In this document: one piece after another, positions 15,878-24,008 of the stretch
How the letters are laid out: every line of letters begins with the position of its first letter
Numbering within the stretch: position 1 is the stretch's first letter
NCBI GenBank assembly: GCA_003612335.1
Contig: RAYO01000025.1
Span: 1-64,000, forward strand
Reading direction: 5' to 3'
Origin: a bacterium 1xD42-67
GTDB lineage: Bacteria; Bacillota; Clostridia; Oscillospirales; Oscillospiraceae
DNA length: 64,000 bases
Position numbers and translations under genes: made by a program
The notes under the pieces: model-generated
Told to the model about the DNA's origin: nothing
The model's input: only the letters and a program-made list of their open reading frames with translations
The model's database searches: none

Positions 15878-15918
15878 ACGCCCCCGGAAGGACGCGGACC
15901 GCGTCCTTCCGGGGGCGT
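15878..15918. repeat. Perfect palindrome between WYL gene and MATE gene
   Basis: The arms ACGCCCCCGGAAGGACGCGG and CCGCGTCCTTCCGGGGGCGT pair over 20 bp with a one-base centre. There is no T run, so it is either an mRNA-stabilising hairpin or, given the regulator upstream and exporter downstream, an operator. Confidence 0.55.
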
Positions 15919-16063
15919 TGACGATATGATGAAGATCGTGCCGGGAGCGGGGGACAAAACCGTCAAAAATCCGCTAGTCAGCCCGGGGAGAGATGGCTAT
16001 AATGGTGCGGAGCTCCTCCCTGCGGTGCGGCGGCGGAGCGACCGCAAGAAGAGAGGGATCCAT

Positions 16064-17470
16064 ATGACCAAAGACCTGACTCGGGGCGACCCCATGCGCC
16101 TGATCCTGGGCTTCGCCCTGCCCACCCTGTTCGGGATGCTCTTCCAGCAGCTGTATAACCTGGTGGACACCATGATCGTGGGCAGGCTGCTGGGCTCCGG
16201 GGCCCTGGCGGCGGTGGGCTCCACCGGCTCGATCAACTTTTTCGTGATCGGCTTCTGTATGGGGGCCTGCAACGGCTTCGCCATCCCGGTGGCCCAGCGG
16301 ATGGGGGCCGGCGAGCCGGCCAAGATGCGCCGCTATGTGGCCAACGCCGCCTATCTGGCGGCGGCCTTCGCTCTGGTGCTCACCATAGCCACCGGCCTGC
16401 TGTGCGGCATGATCCTCACCGTGATGCGCACTCCGGAGGACATCTTCCGCGACGCCTACGCCTATATCTTCGTGATCTTCATGGGGATCCCCGCCACCTT
16501 CCTCTATAACCTGCTGGCGGGGATCATCCGCTCCCTGGGGGACAGCAGGACGCCGGTATATTTCCTGGCCCTGTCCTCCTGTCTGAACATCCTCCTGGAC
16601 TTCGCCCTGATCCTGGGGGCCCAAGCGGGGGTGGCAGGGGCGGCCATCGCCACTGTGGCCTCTCAGGGGGCGTCCGGGGCCGCCTGCCTGCTCTATATGC
16701 GCAGGAGGTTCCCGATCCTGCGCATGGCCCGTGAGGAACGGCGGTTCGATCTCCGCTCCTGCGGGGTGCTGTGCGCCATGGGGATCCCCATGGGCCTGCA
16801 GTACTCCATCACCGCCATCGGCTCCATCGTCCTCCAGTCCTCGGTGAACGCCCTGGGCAGCCTCTATGTGGCGGCGGTGGCGGCAGGGGCCAAGGTCTAT
16901 CAGCTGCTGGCCTGTCCCTTCGACGCGATGGGGGCCACCATGGCCACCTACTGCGGCCAGAACGTGGGGGCGTGCAGGCTGGACCGGCTGGGCCGGGGGG
17001 TCCGGGCCTGCTCTGTGCTGGGGCTGGGCTATTCGGTGGTCGGCCTTGGGGCCATGCTGCTCTTCGCCCCCCAGTGCGCCCTGCTCTTCCTGGACCCCAA
17101 TGAGCTGGACGCGGTGCTGCTCATCCGCCTCACCGCACGGTATATCGTGATCCAGTCGGCTTTCTTCTTCCCCCTGTCCCTGGTGAACATCGTCCGCTTC
17201 TCCATCCAGGGCATGGGCTTCAGCTCCTTCGCCATCCTGGCCGGGGTGCTGGAGATGGCGGCCCGCACCGGGGTGGGCCTGCTGCTGGTGCCCGCCTTCG
17301 GCTTCACCGCCGCCTGCTTCGCCTCTCCCGCCGCCTGGGTGTGTGCTGACCTGTTCCTGATCCCCGCGTGTATGGCCTGTATCTCTAAGCTGCGCCGGCT
17401 CTATCCTAATGAGCCGGAGGAGGTCCCCCTCCCTCAGGCCGTGCCCCTTCGAGCCGGCGCCCGCCGCTGA
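16064..17470 (+). CDS. MATE family multidrug/Na+ antiporter
   Basis: The product is 468 residues with about twelve membrane segments. The N-terminal family features are FALPTLFGMLFQQLYNLVDT and GRLLGSGALAAVG. The matching half-repeat begins near residue 240 (GIPMGLQYSITAIGSIVLQ). The length and topology are standard for NorM/DinF-like exporters, and the substrate cannot be read. The start is ATG 16064 after GAGAGGG; a longer in-frame opening at 15698 overlaps the WYL gene and was rejected. It converges on the LysR gene with only 18 bases between stops. Confidence 0.88.
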   Translation: MTKDLTRGDPMRLILGFALPTLFGMLFQQLYNLVDTMIVGRLLGSGALAAVGSTGSINFFVIGFCMGACNGFAIPVAQRMGAGEPAKMRRYVANAAYLAAAFALVLTIATGLLCGMILTVMRTPEDIFRDAYAYIFVIFMGIPATFLYNLLAGIIRSLGDSRTPVYFLALSSCLNILLDFALILGAQAGVAGAAIATVASQGASGAACLLYMRRRFPILRMAREERRFDLRSCGVLCAMGIPMGLQYSITAIGSIVLQSSVNALGSLYVAAVAAGAKVYQLLACPFDAMGATMATYCGQNVGACRLDRLGRGVRACSVLGLGYSVVGLGAMLLFAPQCALLFLDPNELDAVLLIRLTARYIVIQSAFFFPLSLVNIVRFSIQGMGFSSFAILAGVLEMAARTGVGLLLVPAFGFTAACFASPAAWVCADLFLIPACMACISKLRRLYPNEPEEVPLPQAVPLRAGARR

Positions 17471-17488
17471 CCGGAGAGGCCGGGGGAG

Positions 17489-18445
17489 TCAGACCTTCCG
17501 CGTGAGATGGATATGTTCGATGTCGGAGAAATACTGCAATAGGATCTCCGAAAAATACTTGGAGTAGTGGGACAGATATCGGTCCTTCATCCGGATCAGG
17601 GACAGCCGCTGGGTCAGCGGCTGTCCCTTGTAGTATAGGGGGAAGATGTCGATGTCCGGGGGGATCTCGTCCTGCTGGCTGACCAGGCTCATCTGAGAGG
17701 CGAAGCAGGCGGCCAGCCGCTGGAAACAGGCGGCGGTGCCGATCTGGGTGTATGTACTGGTGAGATAGACCTTGGGGAGGACCCCGGCCGCATCGAAGCA
17801 CTGCTGGATCTGATAGCCCATCCGGTTGGTGAACAGGCAGAAGGGCAGCTTGACGAAGTGCTCCACATAGGCCCCCTGGAGGGCCTGCTCCTTCAGCGCC
17901 TCCGCCTCGCCGCCGTAGCAGCTCTGGAGGAGGGCATCGGACACGCAGAGATAGACCTGGTCGTCCATCAGATGGTGGGAGATCATCTTGGGGTTCTCCT
18001 CCCCGTTGAGGGTGAGGGCGAAGTCCAGGGTGCCGTTCATCACCATGGGCTCCAGGTGCTTGGTGATGGTGTCGGTCAGGCGGATCTCCACATTGGGATA
18101 CCGCTGGGAGAACTTGGGGAGGACGGCGGGCAGGCAGATGCCCATCCGCATGGCGCTGGCTCCGAATCGGAGCACCCCCCGGTCCTGCCGCTCGATGTCA
18201 GACAGGATGTCCTTCAGGTTGATCTGCTCCTTGTCCACCACGTGGGCGAAAGCGAGGACGAACTCCCCGGCGGTGGTCAGGGAGAGGGAGGGCCTGCGGT
18301 GGAGCAGCTTCGCGCCGTAATATTCCTCCAGGCGCTGGATGTGGTTGCTCAAGGTCTGCTGGGAGATGAACAGCCGGTCGGCGGTGCGGGTCATATGCAG
18401 GTCCTTGGCCAGCTCTGAGAAGTAGTACAGGCTCATGATATCCAT
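17489..18445 (-). CDS. LysR family transcriptional regulator
   Basis: The product is 318 residues: an N-terminal winged helix (LYYFSELAKDLHMTRTADRL with SQQTLSNHIQRLEE) and a C-terminal periplasmic-binding-like effector domain starting near residue 90 (GVLRFGASAMRMGICLPAVL). The start at MDIMSLYYF has GGAGG eight bases upstream; the longer frame from a GTG would place that site inside the gene. It is divergent from the dehydrogenase-RraA-tctCBA operon and separated from it by 139 bp that contain a T-N11-A box. It is therefore the likely regulator of that operon, with the transported acid or a product of it as co-inducer. Confidence 0.88.
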   Translation of the reverse strand: MDIMSLYYFSELAKDLHMTRTADRLFISQQTLSNHIQRLEEYYGAKLLHRRPSLSLTTAGEFVLAFAHVVDKEQINLKDILSDIERQDRGVLRFGASAMRMGICLPAVLPKFSQRYPNVEIRLTDTITKHLEPMVMNGTLDFALTLNGEENPKMISHHLMDDQVYLCVSDALLQSCYGGEAEALKEQALQGAYVEHFVKLPFCLFTNRMGYQIQQCFDAAGVLPKVYLTSTYTQIGTAACFQRLAACFASQMSLVSQQDEIPPDIDIFPLYYKGQPLTQRLSLIRMKDRYLSHYSKYFSEILLQYFSDIEHIHLTRKV

Positions 18446-18486
18446 CGTGCCTACCTCCACAAAATTTTTTTGTAAAAAAACGAAAA

Positions 18487-18524
18487 AATCACTGTTTGAT
18501 TTGTGAGCGGTTTTATATTACTAT
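18487..18524 (+). promoter_or_regulatory. LysR box overlapping the promoter of the organic-acid operon
   Basis: AATCA-CTGTT-TGATT at 18487-18501 is a perfect interrupted palindrome of the LysR T-N11-A type. Its right arm overlaps a -35 TTGATT (18496-18501), followed after 17 bp by -10 TACTAT (18519-18524). A poly-A/poly-T tract lies to its left. The layout fits activation or repression of the plus-strand operon by the divergent LysR. Confidence 0.55.
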
Positions 18525-18584
18525 GGACCCATCAAAAATGCAAGGGATATCCCAAATCTATCTTTCATTTTTGGAGGTTTTGTT

Positions 18585-19463
18585 ATGAACATTGGATTCA
18601 TCGGTTACGGAGAGGCCGCGTTCAACATCTCTCTGGGCCTGGGCCAGGAGGGCCTGTCCGGCATCCGGGCCACCGACGCCATGATGGACCACCCGGTCAT
18701 GGGGGTGCAGGTCCACGACCGGGCCAAGCAGGCCGGCGTCGCCCTGGTGTCCTCCGCCGCGGAGGTGGCCCAGTGGGCGGACGTGCTCTTCGCCGCGGTG
18801 CCCTCCTCCTTCACCCTGGACGTGTGCCGGGAGGTGAAGGACTGCCTGCGCCCCGGGCAGCTGTATATCGACGTCAGCGCCTCTACCCCCGCTACCAAGG
18901 AGGCCATCTGGGACCTGATCGGCGGCACCGGCGTCCTCTTCGTGGACGCGGCCATGCTGGGCTCCCTGCCCAAGGATAAGCACCAGGTGCCCATCACGGC
19001 CAGCGGGAACGGCGCATCCAAGTTCCAGGAGGTCATGGCCCCCCACGGCATGAAGATCACACTGGCCGGCGAGAAGGCGGGAGCCGCCTCCGCCATCAAG
19101 CTGGTGCGCAGCATCTTCATGAAGGGCATCGCCTCCCTGATGATCGAGATGCTCCAGGCCGCCGACGCCTACGGCGTGTCTGACGAAGTGGTGTCCTCCA
19201 TCTCCAAGTCCATGGACGGCATCCCCTTCACCAGCCATCTGGACCGTCTGGTCACCGGTTCTGCCCTCCACTGCACCCGGCGGGCCGCGGAGCTGAAGGG
19301 CTCCATCGCCATGCTGTCTGAGGCGGAGCTCTCCCCCGAGATGACCACCGCCGCCAAGCACCGGCTGGAGGCCCTGGAACCCTATGAGTTCGCCAAAAAG
19401 TATGTGGAGAAGAAGCCGGGCGGCTGGCAGGAGATCATCCAGGCCATCCGTGTGAACGGCTGA
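18585..19463 (+). CDS. NAD(P)-dependent dehydrogenase, 6PGDH/3-hydroxyisobutyrate-like with DUF1932 domain
   Basis: The enzyme is 292 residues. The N-terminal Rossmann domain starts MNIGFIGYGEAAFNIS (GxGxxA/G nucleotide site). The catalytic-region features are IDVSASTPATKEAIW (analogue of the substrate-binding DxSxxxP) and the helix with the catalytic Lys in GAASAIKLVRSIFMKG. The C-terminal helical part matches the DUF1932 branch of the beta-hydroxyacid dehydrogenases. It is expected to oxidise a beta-hydroxy acid. It is the first gene of an operon with an RraA-like gene and tctCBA, which suggests the transported acid or its derivative is the substrate. The strong site TTGGAGG precedes ATG 18585. 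Confidence 0.8.
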   Translation: MNIGFIGYGEAAFNISLGLGQEGLSGIRATDAMMDHPVMGVQVHDRAKQAGVALVSSAAEVAQWADVLFAAVPSSFTLDVCREVKDCLRPGQLYIDVSASTPATKEAIWDLIGGTGVLFVDAAMLGSLPKDKHQVPITASGNGASKFQEVMAPHGMKITLAGEKAGAASAIKLVRSIFMKGIASLMIEMLQAADAYGVSDEVVSSISKSMDGIPFTSHLDRLVTGSALHCTRRAAELKGSIAMLSEAELSPEMTTAAKHRLEALEPYEFAKKYVEKKPGGWQEIIQAIRVNG

Positions 19464-19484
19464 ACAGAACAAGGAGGGATACAT

Positions 19485-20186
19485 ATGTCCGTAGGAAAAA
19501 GGATCTATCTCAAGCGTGAGATGCCCGACCCCGAGATCATGGCCCAGTTCAAGACCATCCCCGCCTCCAACACCGCCGACGTCATGAGCCGCAGCTGCGC
19601 CATGAACCCCCGGATCCGTCTGGTGAGCCAGCCCAAGGACCAGATGATGGTGGGCCCCGCCTTCACTGTGAAGGGCCGGGCCGGCGACAACCTGACCCTC
19701 CACGCCGCCCTGAACCTGTGCAGCGAAGGGGACGTGCTGGTGGTGTCCAACGAGGAGGACGACACCCGGGCCCTGATGGGCGAGGTGATGATGGCCTATC
19801 TGAAATACACCAAGAAGATCGCAGGGATTATCCTGGACGGCCCCATCCGCGATATCGACGAGATCGGCCACTGGGACTTCCCCGTCTACTGCACCGGCAC
19901 CACCCCCGGCGGCCCCTATAAGGAGGGCCCGGGCGAGATCAACGTCCCCATCTCCTGCGGCGGGATCAGCGTCGCCCCCGGCGACATCATCCTGGCCGAC
20001 CCCGACGGCATCATCGTCATCCCCCGGAAGGACGCCGCCGTCATCCTGGAGGAGGCCAAGAAGTTCCAGGCCGCCGATGAGAAGAAGCTGGCCGCCGCCA
20101 AGGCCGGCACCGCCGACCGGAGCTGGGTGGATCGGGCCTTGGCGGAGAAGGGCTATGAGATCATCGACGATGTGTACCGCCCCTGA
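19485..20186 (+). CDS. RraA-family protein, HMG/CHA aldolase-like
   Basis: The product is 233 residues. It has the RraA fold hallmarks: VGPAFTVKGRAGDNL, GEVMMAYLKYTKKIAG and the metal/substrate loop GIILDGPIRDIDEI, whose Arg-Asp pair is conserved in 4-hydroxy-4-methyl-2-oxoglutarate aldolases and oxaloacetate decarboxylases of this family. It also has VSCGG-like ISCGGISVAPGDIILADPDG. In a catabolic operon an aldolase or decarboxylase role is likelier than RNase E inhibition, because no RNase E is expected in this lineage. It lies 21 bases after the dehydrogenase and has its own AAGGAGG. Confidence 0.82.
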   Translation: MSVGKRIYLKREMPDPEIMAQFKTIPASNTADVMSRSCAMNPRIRLVSQPKDQMMVGPAFTVKGRAGDNLTLHAALNLCSEGDVLVVSNEEDDTRALMGEVMMAYLKYTKKIAGIILDGPIRDIDEIGHWDFPVYCTGTTPGGPYKEGPGEINVPISCGGISVAPGDIILADPDGIIVIPRKDAAVILEEAKKFQAADEKKLAAAKAGTADRSWVDRALAEKGYEIIDDVYRP

Positions 20187-20256
20187 CCCCACCGTGTATC
20201 CCCTGGAAGAGGTATCTATATCCCTGCGAATCTGATCAAGAAAAGGAGAAACGAAC

Positions 20257-21276
20257 ATGAAAAAGATGCTTGCACGCACCCTGGCCCTGGCGATGGCCAT
20301 GACCCTGATGCTCACCGGCTGCGGGAAGAAGGACGGCGGCGGCAATGCCGGCGGCTCCGGCGCCCCCGGCGGGAGCGGCTCCTCGAATACCGAGACCAGC
20401 TGGCCCAAGGAGACCGTCACCATGGTGGTGCCCTATGCCGCCGGCGGCGACACCGACACCTACTGCCGTCAGCTCTGCGCCCTGCTGACCAAGGAGCTAG
20501 GGGTCAACTTCGTAGTGGTCAACACCACCGGCGGCGCCGGCGTGGTGGCCTCCTCCAGCGTCATGGGCGCCAAGAGCGACGGCTATACCGCCCTGTTCCA
20601 TCACACCGGCACCATGCTCACCCAGGAGGCCGCCGGCAGCAACGAGTTCTCCTTCTATGACGACTTCGAGGTGGTCGCCACTGTGGCTCGGGACGACACC
20701 TACGCCCTGATCGCCAAGGCCGGCGACTCCCGCTTCAGCGACCTGGAGGGGATGATCTCCTGGGCCAAGGCCAACCCCGGCAAGCTGCGCTACTCCATCA
20801 CCTATTTTGGCGCGACCCACGCCGTGGCCACCCTGATGGAGCAGACCATGGGCATCGAGATGAACAGCATCGATGTGGGCTCCTCCACCGCTGACCGCCT
20901 CACCGCCTTCATGGCCGACCAGTGCGACGTGCTGGTGGTCAACTACATGAACATCGCGGACTACATCGAGAACGGCGACTTCGTGGTCCTGGGCATCTGC
21001 GCCGACGAGCGGGTCCCCAACGTGGACCACCCCACCCTGAAAGAGCAGGGCTACGACGTGGTCCAGTCCAAGCAGTATGAGATCCGTCTGCCCAAGGGCA
21101 CCGACCAGGCCATCGTGGATAAGCTGTCCGCCGCCATCGAGAAGGTGACCACCACCGACGAGTTCGCCGAGACCCTGGCCACCTACTATGCCCAGCCCTT
21201 CTACCGCAACGCCTCCGACACCACCACCCAGGATCTGGCCGACGTGGAGGAGCTGAAGGGCCTGTTCGCGGAGTGA
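20257..21276 (+). CDS. tctC: Tripartite tricarboxylate transporter substrate-binding lipoprotein (TctC)
   Basis: The product is 339 residues: a lipoprotein signal peptide ending LMLTGC (Cys22), a Gly/Ser-rich tether (to about residue 45), then a TctC/Bug-type binding domain with TMVVPYAAGGDTDTYCR and VVNTTGGAGVVASSSV. The two loops bind carboxylates through backbone and water contacts in this family. The C-terminal region has LPKGTDQAIVDKLSAAIEK. It delivers an organic acid to TctAB. A hairpin directly after the stop probably lowers transcription of tctBA relative to tctC. Confidence 0.9.
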   Translation: MKKMLARTLALAMAMTLMLTGCGKKDGGGNAGGSGAPGGSGSSNTETSWPKETVTMVVPYAAGGDTDTYCRQLCALLTKELGVNFVVVNTTGGAGVVASSSVMGAKSDGYTALFHHTGTMLTQEAAGSNEFSFYDDFEVVATVARDDTYALIAKAGDSRFSDLEGMISWAKANPGKLRYSITYFGATHAVATLMEQTMGIEMNSIDVGSSTADRLTAFMADQCDVLVVNYMNIADYIENGDFVVLGICADERVPNVDHPTLKEQGYDVVQSKQYEIRLPKGTDQAIVDKLSAAIEKVTTTDEFAETLATYYAQPFYRNASDTTTQDLADVEELKGLFAE

Positions 21277-21302
21277 TCCGCACCTTTTCCCGCACTGATC
21301 GC

Positions 21303-21339
21303 GGCCGCCCACGCCGGCTGGGCGTTGGGCGGCCCCTTT
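21303..21339 (+). terminator. Attenuating hairpin between tctC and tctB
   Basis: GGCCGCCCACGCC (21303-21315) pairs with GGGCGTTGGGCGGCC (21320-21334), followed by CCTTTT. Such a structure after a binding-protein gene is a common way to keep it in excess over the permease. Confidence 0.55.
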
Positions 21340-21387
21340 TATCCTGTTATCCTGTGACCGTTGAAAGAAAAAGGAAGGGAATGGCTC

Positions 21388-21849
21388 ATGACTAATAAAA
21401 AAAGGAATCTGGTCGTCTCCGTCTTGTTCCTGGCCTTCGGGATCTTCCTCTTCGTCCAGGCCATGGGCGTCAAGCACATGATGAAGAACGACGTGGGCTC
21501 CGGCTTCTTCCCCAAGGTGATCGCCGTGGCCATCATCGCCGTATCTCTGATCCGTCTGATCATGGCCCTGAAGGAGGAGGAGAAGGAGGCCAAGAAGGCC
21601 AACAGCGACATGCTGGGCGGCTGGATGACCATCGTGCTGGTGGGGCTGTATGTGCTGGCCTTCAATGAGGTAGGCTTCCTCATCTCCACTGTGATCTATC
21701 TGTTCCTCCAGATGCTGGTCCTCACTCCCACAGAGAAGCGCAGCCTCCCCCTGCTGGGGACCATCTCTGTGGCGGCCCCTGTGTTCATCTACGCCCTGTT
21801 CGTCTACGCCATCAACACCCCGCTGCCCAAAGGGCTGTTCGGGTTTTAA
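21388..21849 (+). CDS. tctB: Tripartite tricarboxylate transporter small membrane subunit (TctB)
   Basis: The product is 153 residues with four predicted membrane segments (about 5-25, 35-55, 80-98, 105-140) and an internal charged loop (KEEEKEAKKAN). The DVGSGFFPKVIAVAI element is typical of TctB. The start at MTNKKRN was preferred over an upstream TTG because the GGAAGGGA site falls eight bases before it. It forms the membrane complex with TctA, whose gene follows 16 bases later. Confidence 0.85.
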   Translation: MTNKKRNLVVSVLFLAFGIFLFVQAMGVKHMMKNDVGSGFFPKVIAVAIIAVSLIRLIMALKEEEKEAKKANSDMLGGWMTIVLVGLYVLAFNEVGFLISTVIYLFLQMLVLTPTEKRSLPLLGTISVAAPVFIYALFVYAINTPLPKGLFGF

Positions 21850-21865
21850 GGAGGGGGACTGAGAA

Positions 21866-23353
21866 ATGGTGAATCAAGCGATCCAAATGGTGCTGCTCAA
21901 CCCCATCTGTCTGGGCCTGATCCTGCTGGGGGTCGTCATCGGCATCATCTTCGGCTCGATCCCGGGCCTGTCCGCCTCTATGGCGATGATCCTGTTCCTG
22001 CCCATGTCCTTCGGCATGGAGCCCATGAACGGCATCTCTCTGCTGGTGGGCCTGTATCTGGGCGGCATCTCCGGCGGACTGATCTCCGCCATCCTGCTGA
22101 AGATCCCCGGCACCGCCTCCTCCATCGCCACCGTCTTCGACGGCGGCCCCATGGCCGACAAGGGCGAGGCCGGTAAGGCCCTGGGGGTGGGCATCCTCAC
22201 CTCCTTCGTGGGCGGCCTGCTGAGCATCTTCGCCCTGATGTTCATCTCCCCTTACCTGGCTAAGGTCACCCTGGCCTTCACCTCGGCGGAGTATTTCTCC
22301 ATCGCCGTCTTCGCCCTGACTATCATCTCCAGCCTGTCGGGCGACTCCCTGGTCAACGGCATCCTGGCCGGCCTGTTCGGCATCGCCCTGTCCCTGGTGG
22401 GCATCGCCCCGGTGGACGGCGCGATCCGCTTCACCTTCGGCCAGTCCAAGCTGTACGGCGGTTTCGACACGGTGGTCATCCTGATCGGCCTCTACGCCGT
22501 CACCGACATCATCCGCACCGGCTTCCAGCGCCGGGACATCATCAACCAGAGCACCAAATACACATATACCCTGAAGGGCTACGGCATCGGTTTCAAAGAG
22601 TATCTGGGCCACTGGCGCAACATCATCCAGTCCGCCCTGATCGGTCTGGGCATCGGCATCCTGCCCGGCATCGGCGGGTCCACCTCCAGCCTGCTGGCCT
22701 ACTCCGCCGCCAAGGGCAGCTCCAAGCACCCGGAGAAGTTCGGCACCGGTATCGTGGACGGCCTGATCGCCTCTGAGACGGCCAACAACGCCGTGATCGG
22801 CGGCTCCCTGATCCCCCTGATCACCATGGGCATCCCCGGCAACGTGGCCACCGCCATCTTCCTGGGCGGCCTGACCATCCACGGGATCTCCCCTGGTCCC
22901 CTGATCTTCCAGAAGAGCGGCCAGTATGTCTACGGCATCTTCATCGCCCTGCTGGTGGCCAACGTGTTCATGATCGTCTGCGAGCGGGCCGGCCTGCGGG
23001 TCTTCGTCAAGATGCTGGACATCCCCAAATACATCCTCCTGCCCGTCGTCATGGTGTGCTGCGTGGTGGGCGCCTACTGCTCCAACTACAGCATCTTCGA
23101 CGTGTGGTGCGTGGCCATCTTCGGCCTGGTGGGCCTGGCCTTCAAGTTCCTGAAGATCCCCGCCACCCCCATGATCATCGGCTTCATCTTGGGCTCCATG
23201 ACCGAAGAGAACCTGCGCCAGGCTCTGATGCAGACCGGCGGCGACTGGTCCATCTTCATCACCCGCCCCATCTCCCTGATCTTCCTGGTCATCGCTGTCT
23301 TCTCCGTGGCGATGACGGTGCGCAAGCAGGTCAGCAAGCTGAAGAAGGGCTGA
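21866..23353 (+). CDS. tctA: Tripartite tricarboxylate transporter large membrane subunit (TctA)
   Basis: The product is 495 residues with about twelve membrane segments. The family signature is visible as GSIPGLSASMAMILFLPMSF near residue 30 and again in the repeat as GIGILPGIGGSTSSLLAY near residue 255, with NNAVIGGSLIPLITMGIPGN further on. The length matches TctA. It uses the ion gradient to take up the acid bound by TctC. It closes the operon and is followed by a palindromic terminator-like element. Confidence 0.92.
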   Translation: MVNQAIQMVLLNPICLGLILLGVVIGIIFGSIPGLSASMAMILFLPMSFGMEPMNGISLLVGLYLGGISGGLISAILLKIPGTASSIATVFDGGPMADKGEAGKALGVGILTSFVGGLLSIFALMFISPYLAKVTLAFTSAEYFSIAVFALTIISSLSGDSLVNGILAGLFGIALSLVGIAPVDGAIRFTFGQSKLYGGFDTVVILIGLYAVTDIIRTGFQRRDIINQSTKYTYTLKGYGIGFKEYLGHWRNIIQSALIGLGIGILPGIGGSTSSLLAYSAAKGSSKHPEKFGTGIVDGLIASETANNAVIGGSLIPLITMGIPGNVATAIFLGGLTIHGISPGPLIFQKSGQYVYGIFIALLVANVFMIVCERAGLRVFVKMLDIPKYILLPVVMVCCVVGAYCSNYSIFDVWCVAIFGLVGLAFKFLKIPATPMIIGFILGSMTEENLRQALMQTGGDWSIFITRPISLIFLVIAVFSVAMTVRKQVSKLKKG

Positions 23354-23376
23354 TCTGGACCGATTCGGAAGGGTAT

Positions 23377-23410
23377 GACCGTCCGGAGCACGATCGTGCT
23401 CCGGACGGTC
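23377..23410 (+). terminator. Terminator-like palindrome after tctA
   Basis: GACCGTCCGGAGCAC and GTGCTCCGGACGGTC pair over 15 bp around a GATC loop. Only a short T tract (GTTTT) follows at a distance of three bases. It marks the end of the tct operon. Confidence 0.6.
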
Positions 23411-23527
23411 CATGTTTTGGCGGGACTTTTCGAAAAAAAGATTCGCCGGAGGAGTGGTATTTTTCCCGACGGTATGATATGATAGAGGTGACAGAGGATC
23501 GCCATCGGTCTGAAAGGAGGAACTGCT

Positions 23528-23956
23528 GTGGGATTCAAAGTCTTTTGGCTGGCCGCGTTCATCGCCCTGTCGGTGGGGGAGGCGGCCACAGTGGGGCTGG
23601 TGTGCATCTGGTTCGCCGTCGGGGCGCTGGGCGCCTTCTTCGCGGCCTGCGCCGGAGCGGCCTTCTGGCTCCAGCTCATCGTGTTCGCAGTGGTCTCCGC
23701 TCTGGCCCTGGCCCTGATCCGGCCCTTGGCCGCCCGATTCCTCCACACCGACCGCTCCCCCACCAACGCCGACCGGGTGGTGGGCCAGGCCGGACTGGTC
23801 ACCGAGACGGTGGACAACGGGGCGGGCACTGGCCAGGTGAACGTGTTGGGCCAGACCTGGACCGCCCGCAGCCAGCTGGGCGTGGTCATCCCCCAGGGGG
23901 CCCAGATCACCGTCCGGCGGATCGAGGGCGTGAAAGTGTTCGTCGAGACCAAGTAG
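23528..23956 (+). CDS. NfeD-like membrane protein
   Basis: The product is 142 residues with two or three membrane segments (about 5-25, 30-65) and a C-terminal OB-fold beta domain (LVTETVDNGAGTGQVNVLGQTW). This is the short NfeD type that partners SPFH/stomatin proteins. It begins with GTG, preceded by AAAGGAGG. It lies 52 bases upstream of an SPFH gene, the usual pairing, and probably helps organise membrane microdomains. Confidence 0.82.
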   Translation: MGFKVFWLAAFIALSVGEAATVGLVCIWFAVGALGAFFAACAGAAFWLQLIVFAVVSALALALIRPLAARFLHTDRSPTNADRVVGQAGLVTETVDNGAGTGQVNVLGQTWTARSQLGVVIPQGAQITVRRIEGVKVFVETK

Positions 23957-24008
23957 AGCCAGGTCCCGGGCTCCGGGACCGCCGCCTGTCATGAAAGGAG
24001 AGATCGTT

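Noticed and set aside
15698-16063. Upstream extension of the MATE gene
   Set aside because: It overlaps the WYL regulator in another frame and includes a palindrome. The MATE family starts at MTKDLTRGDP.
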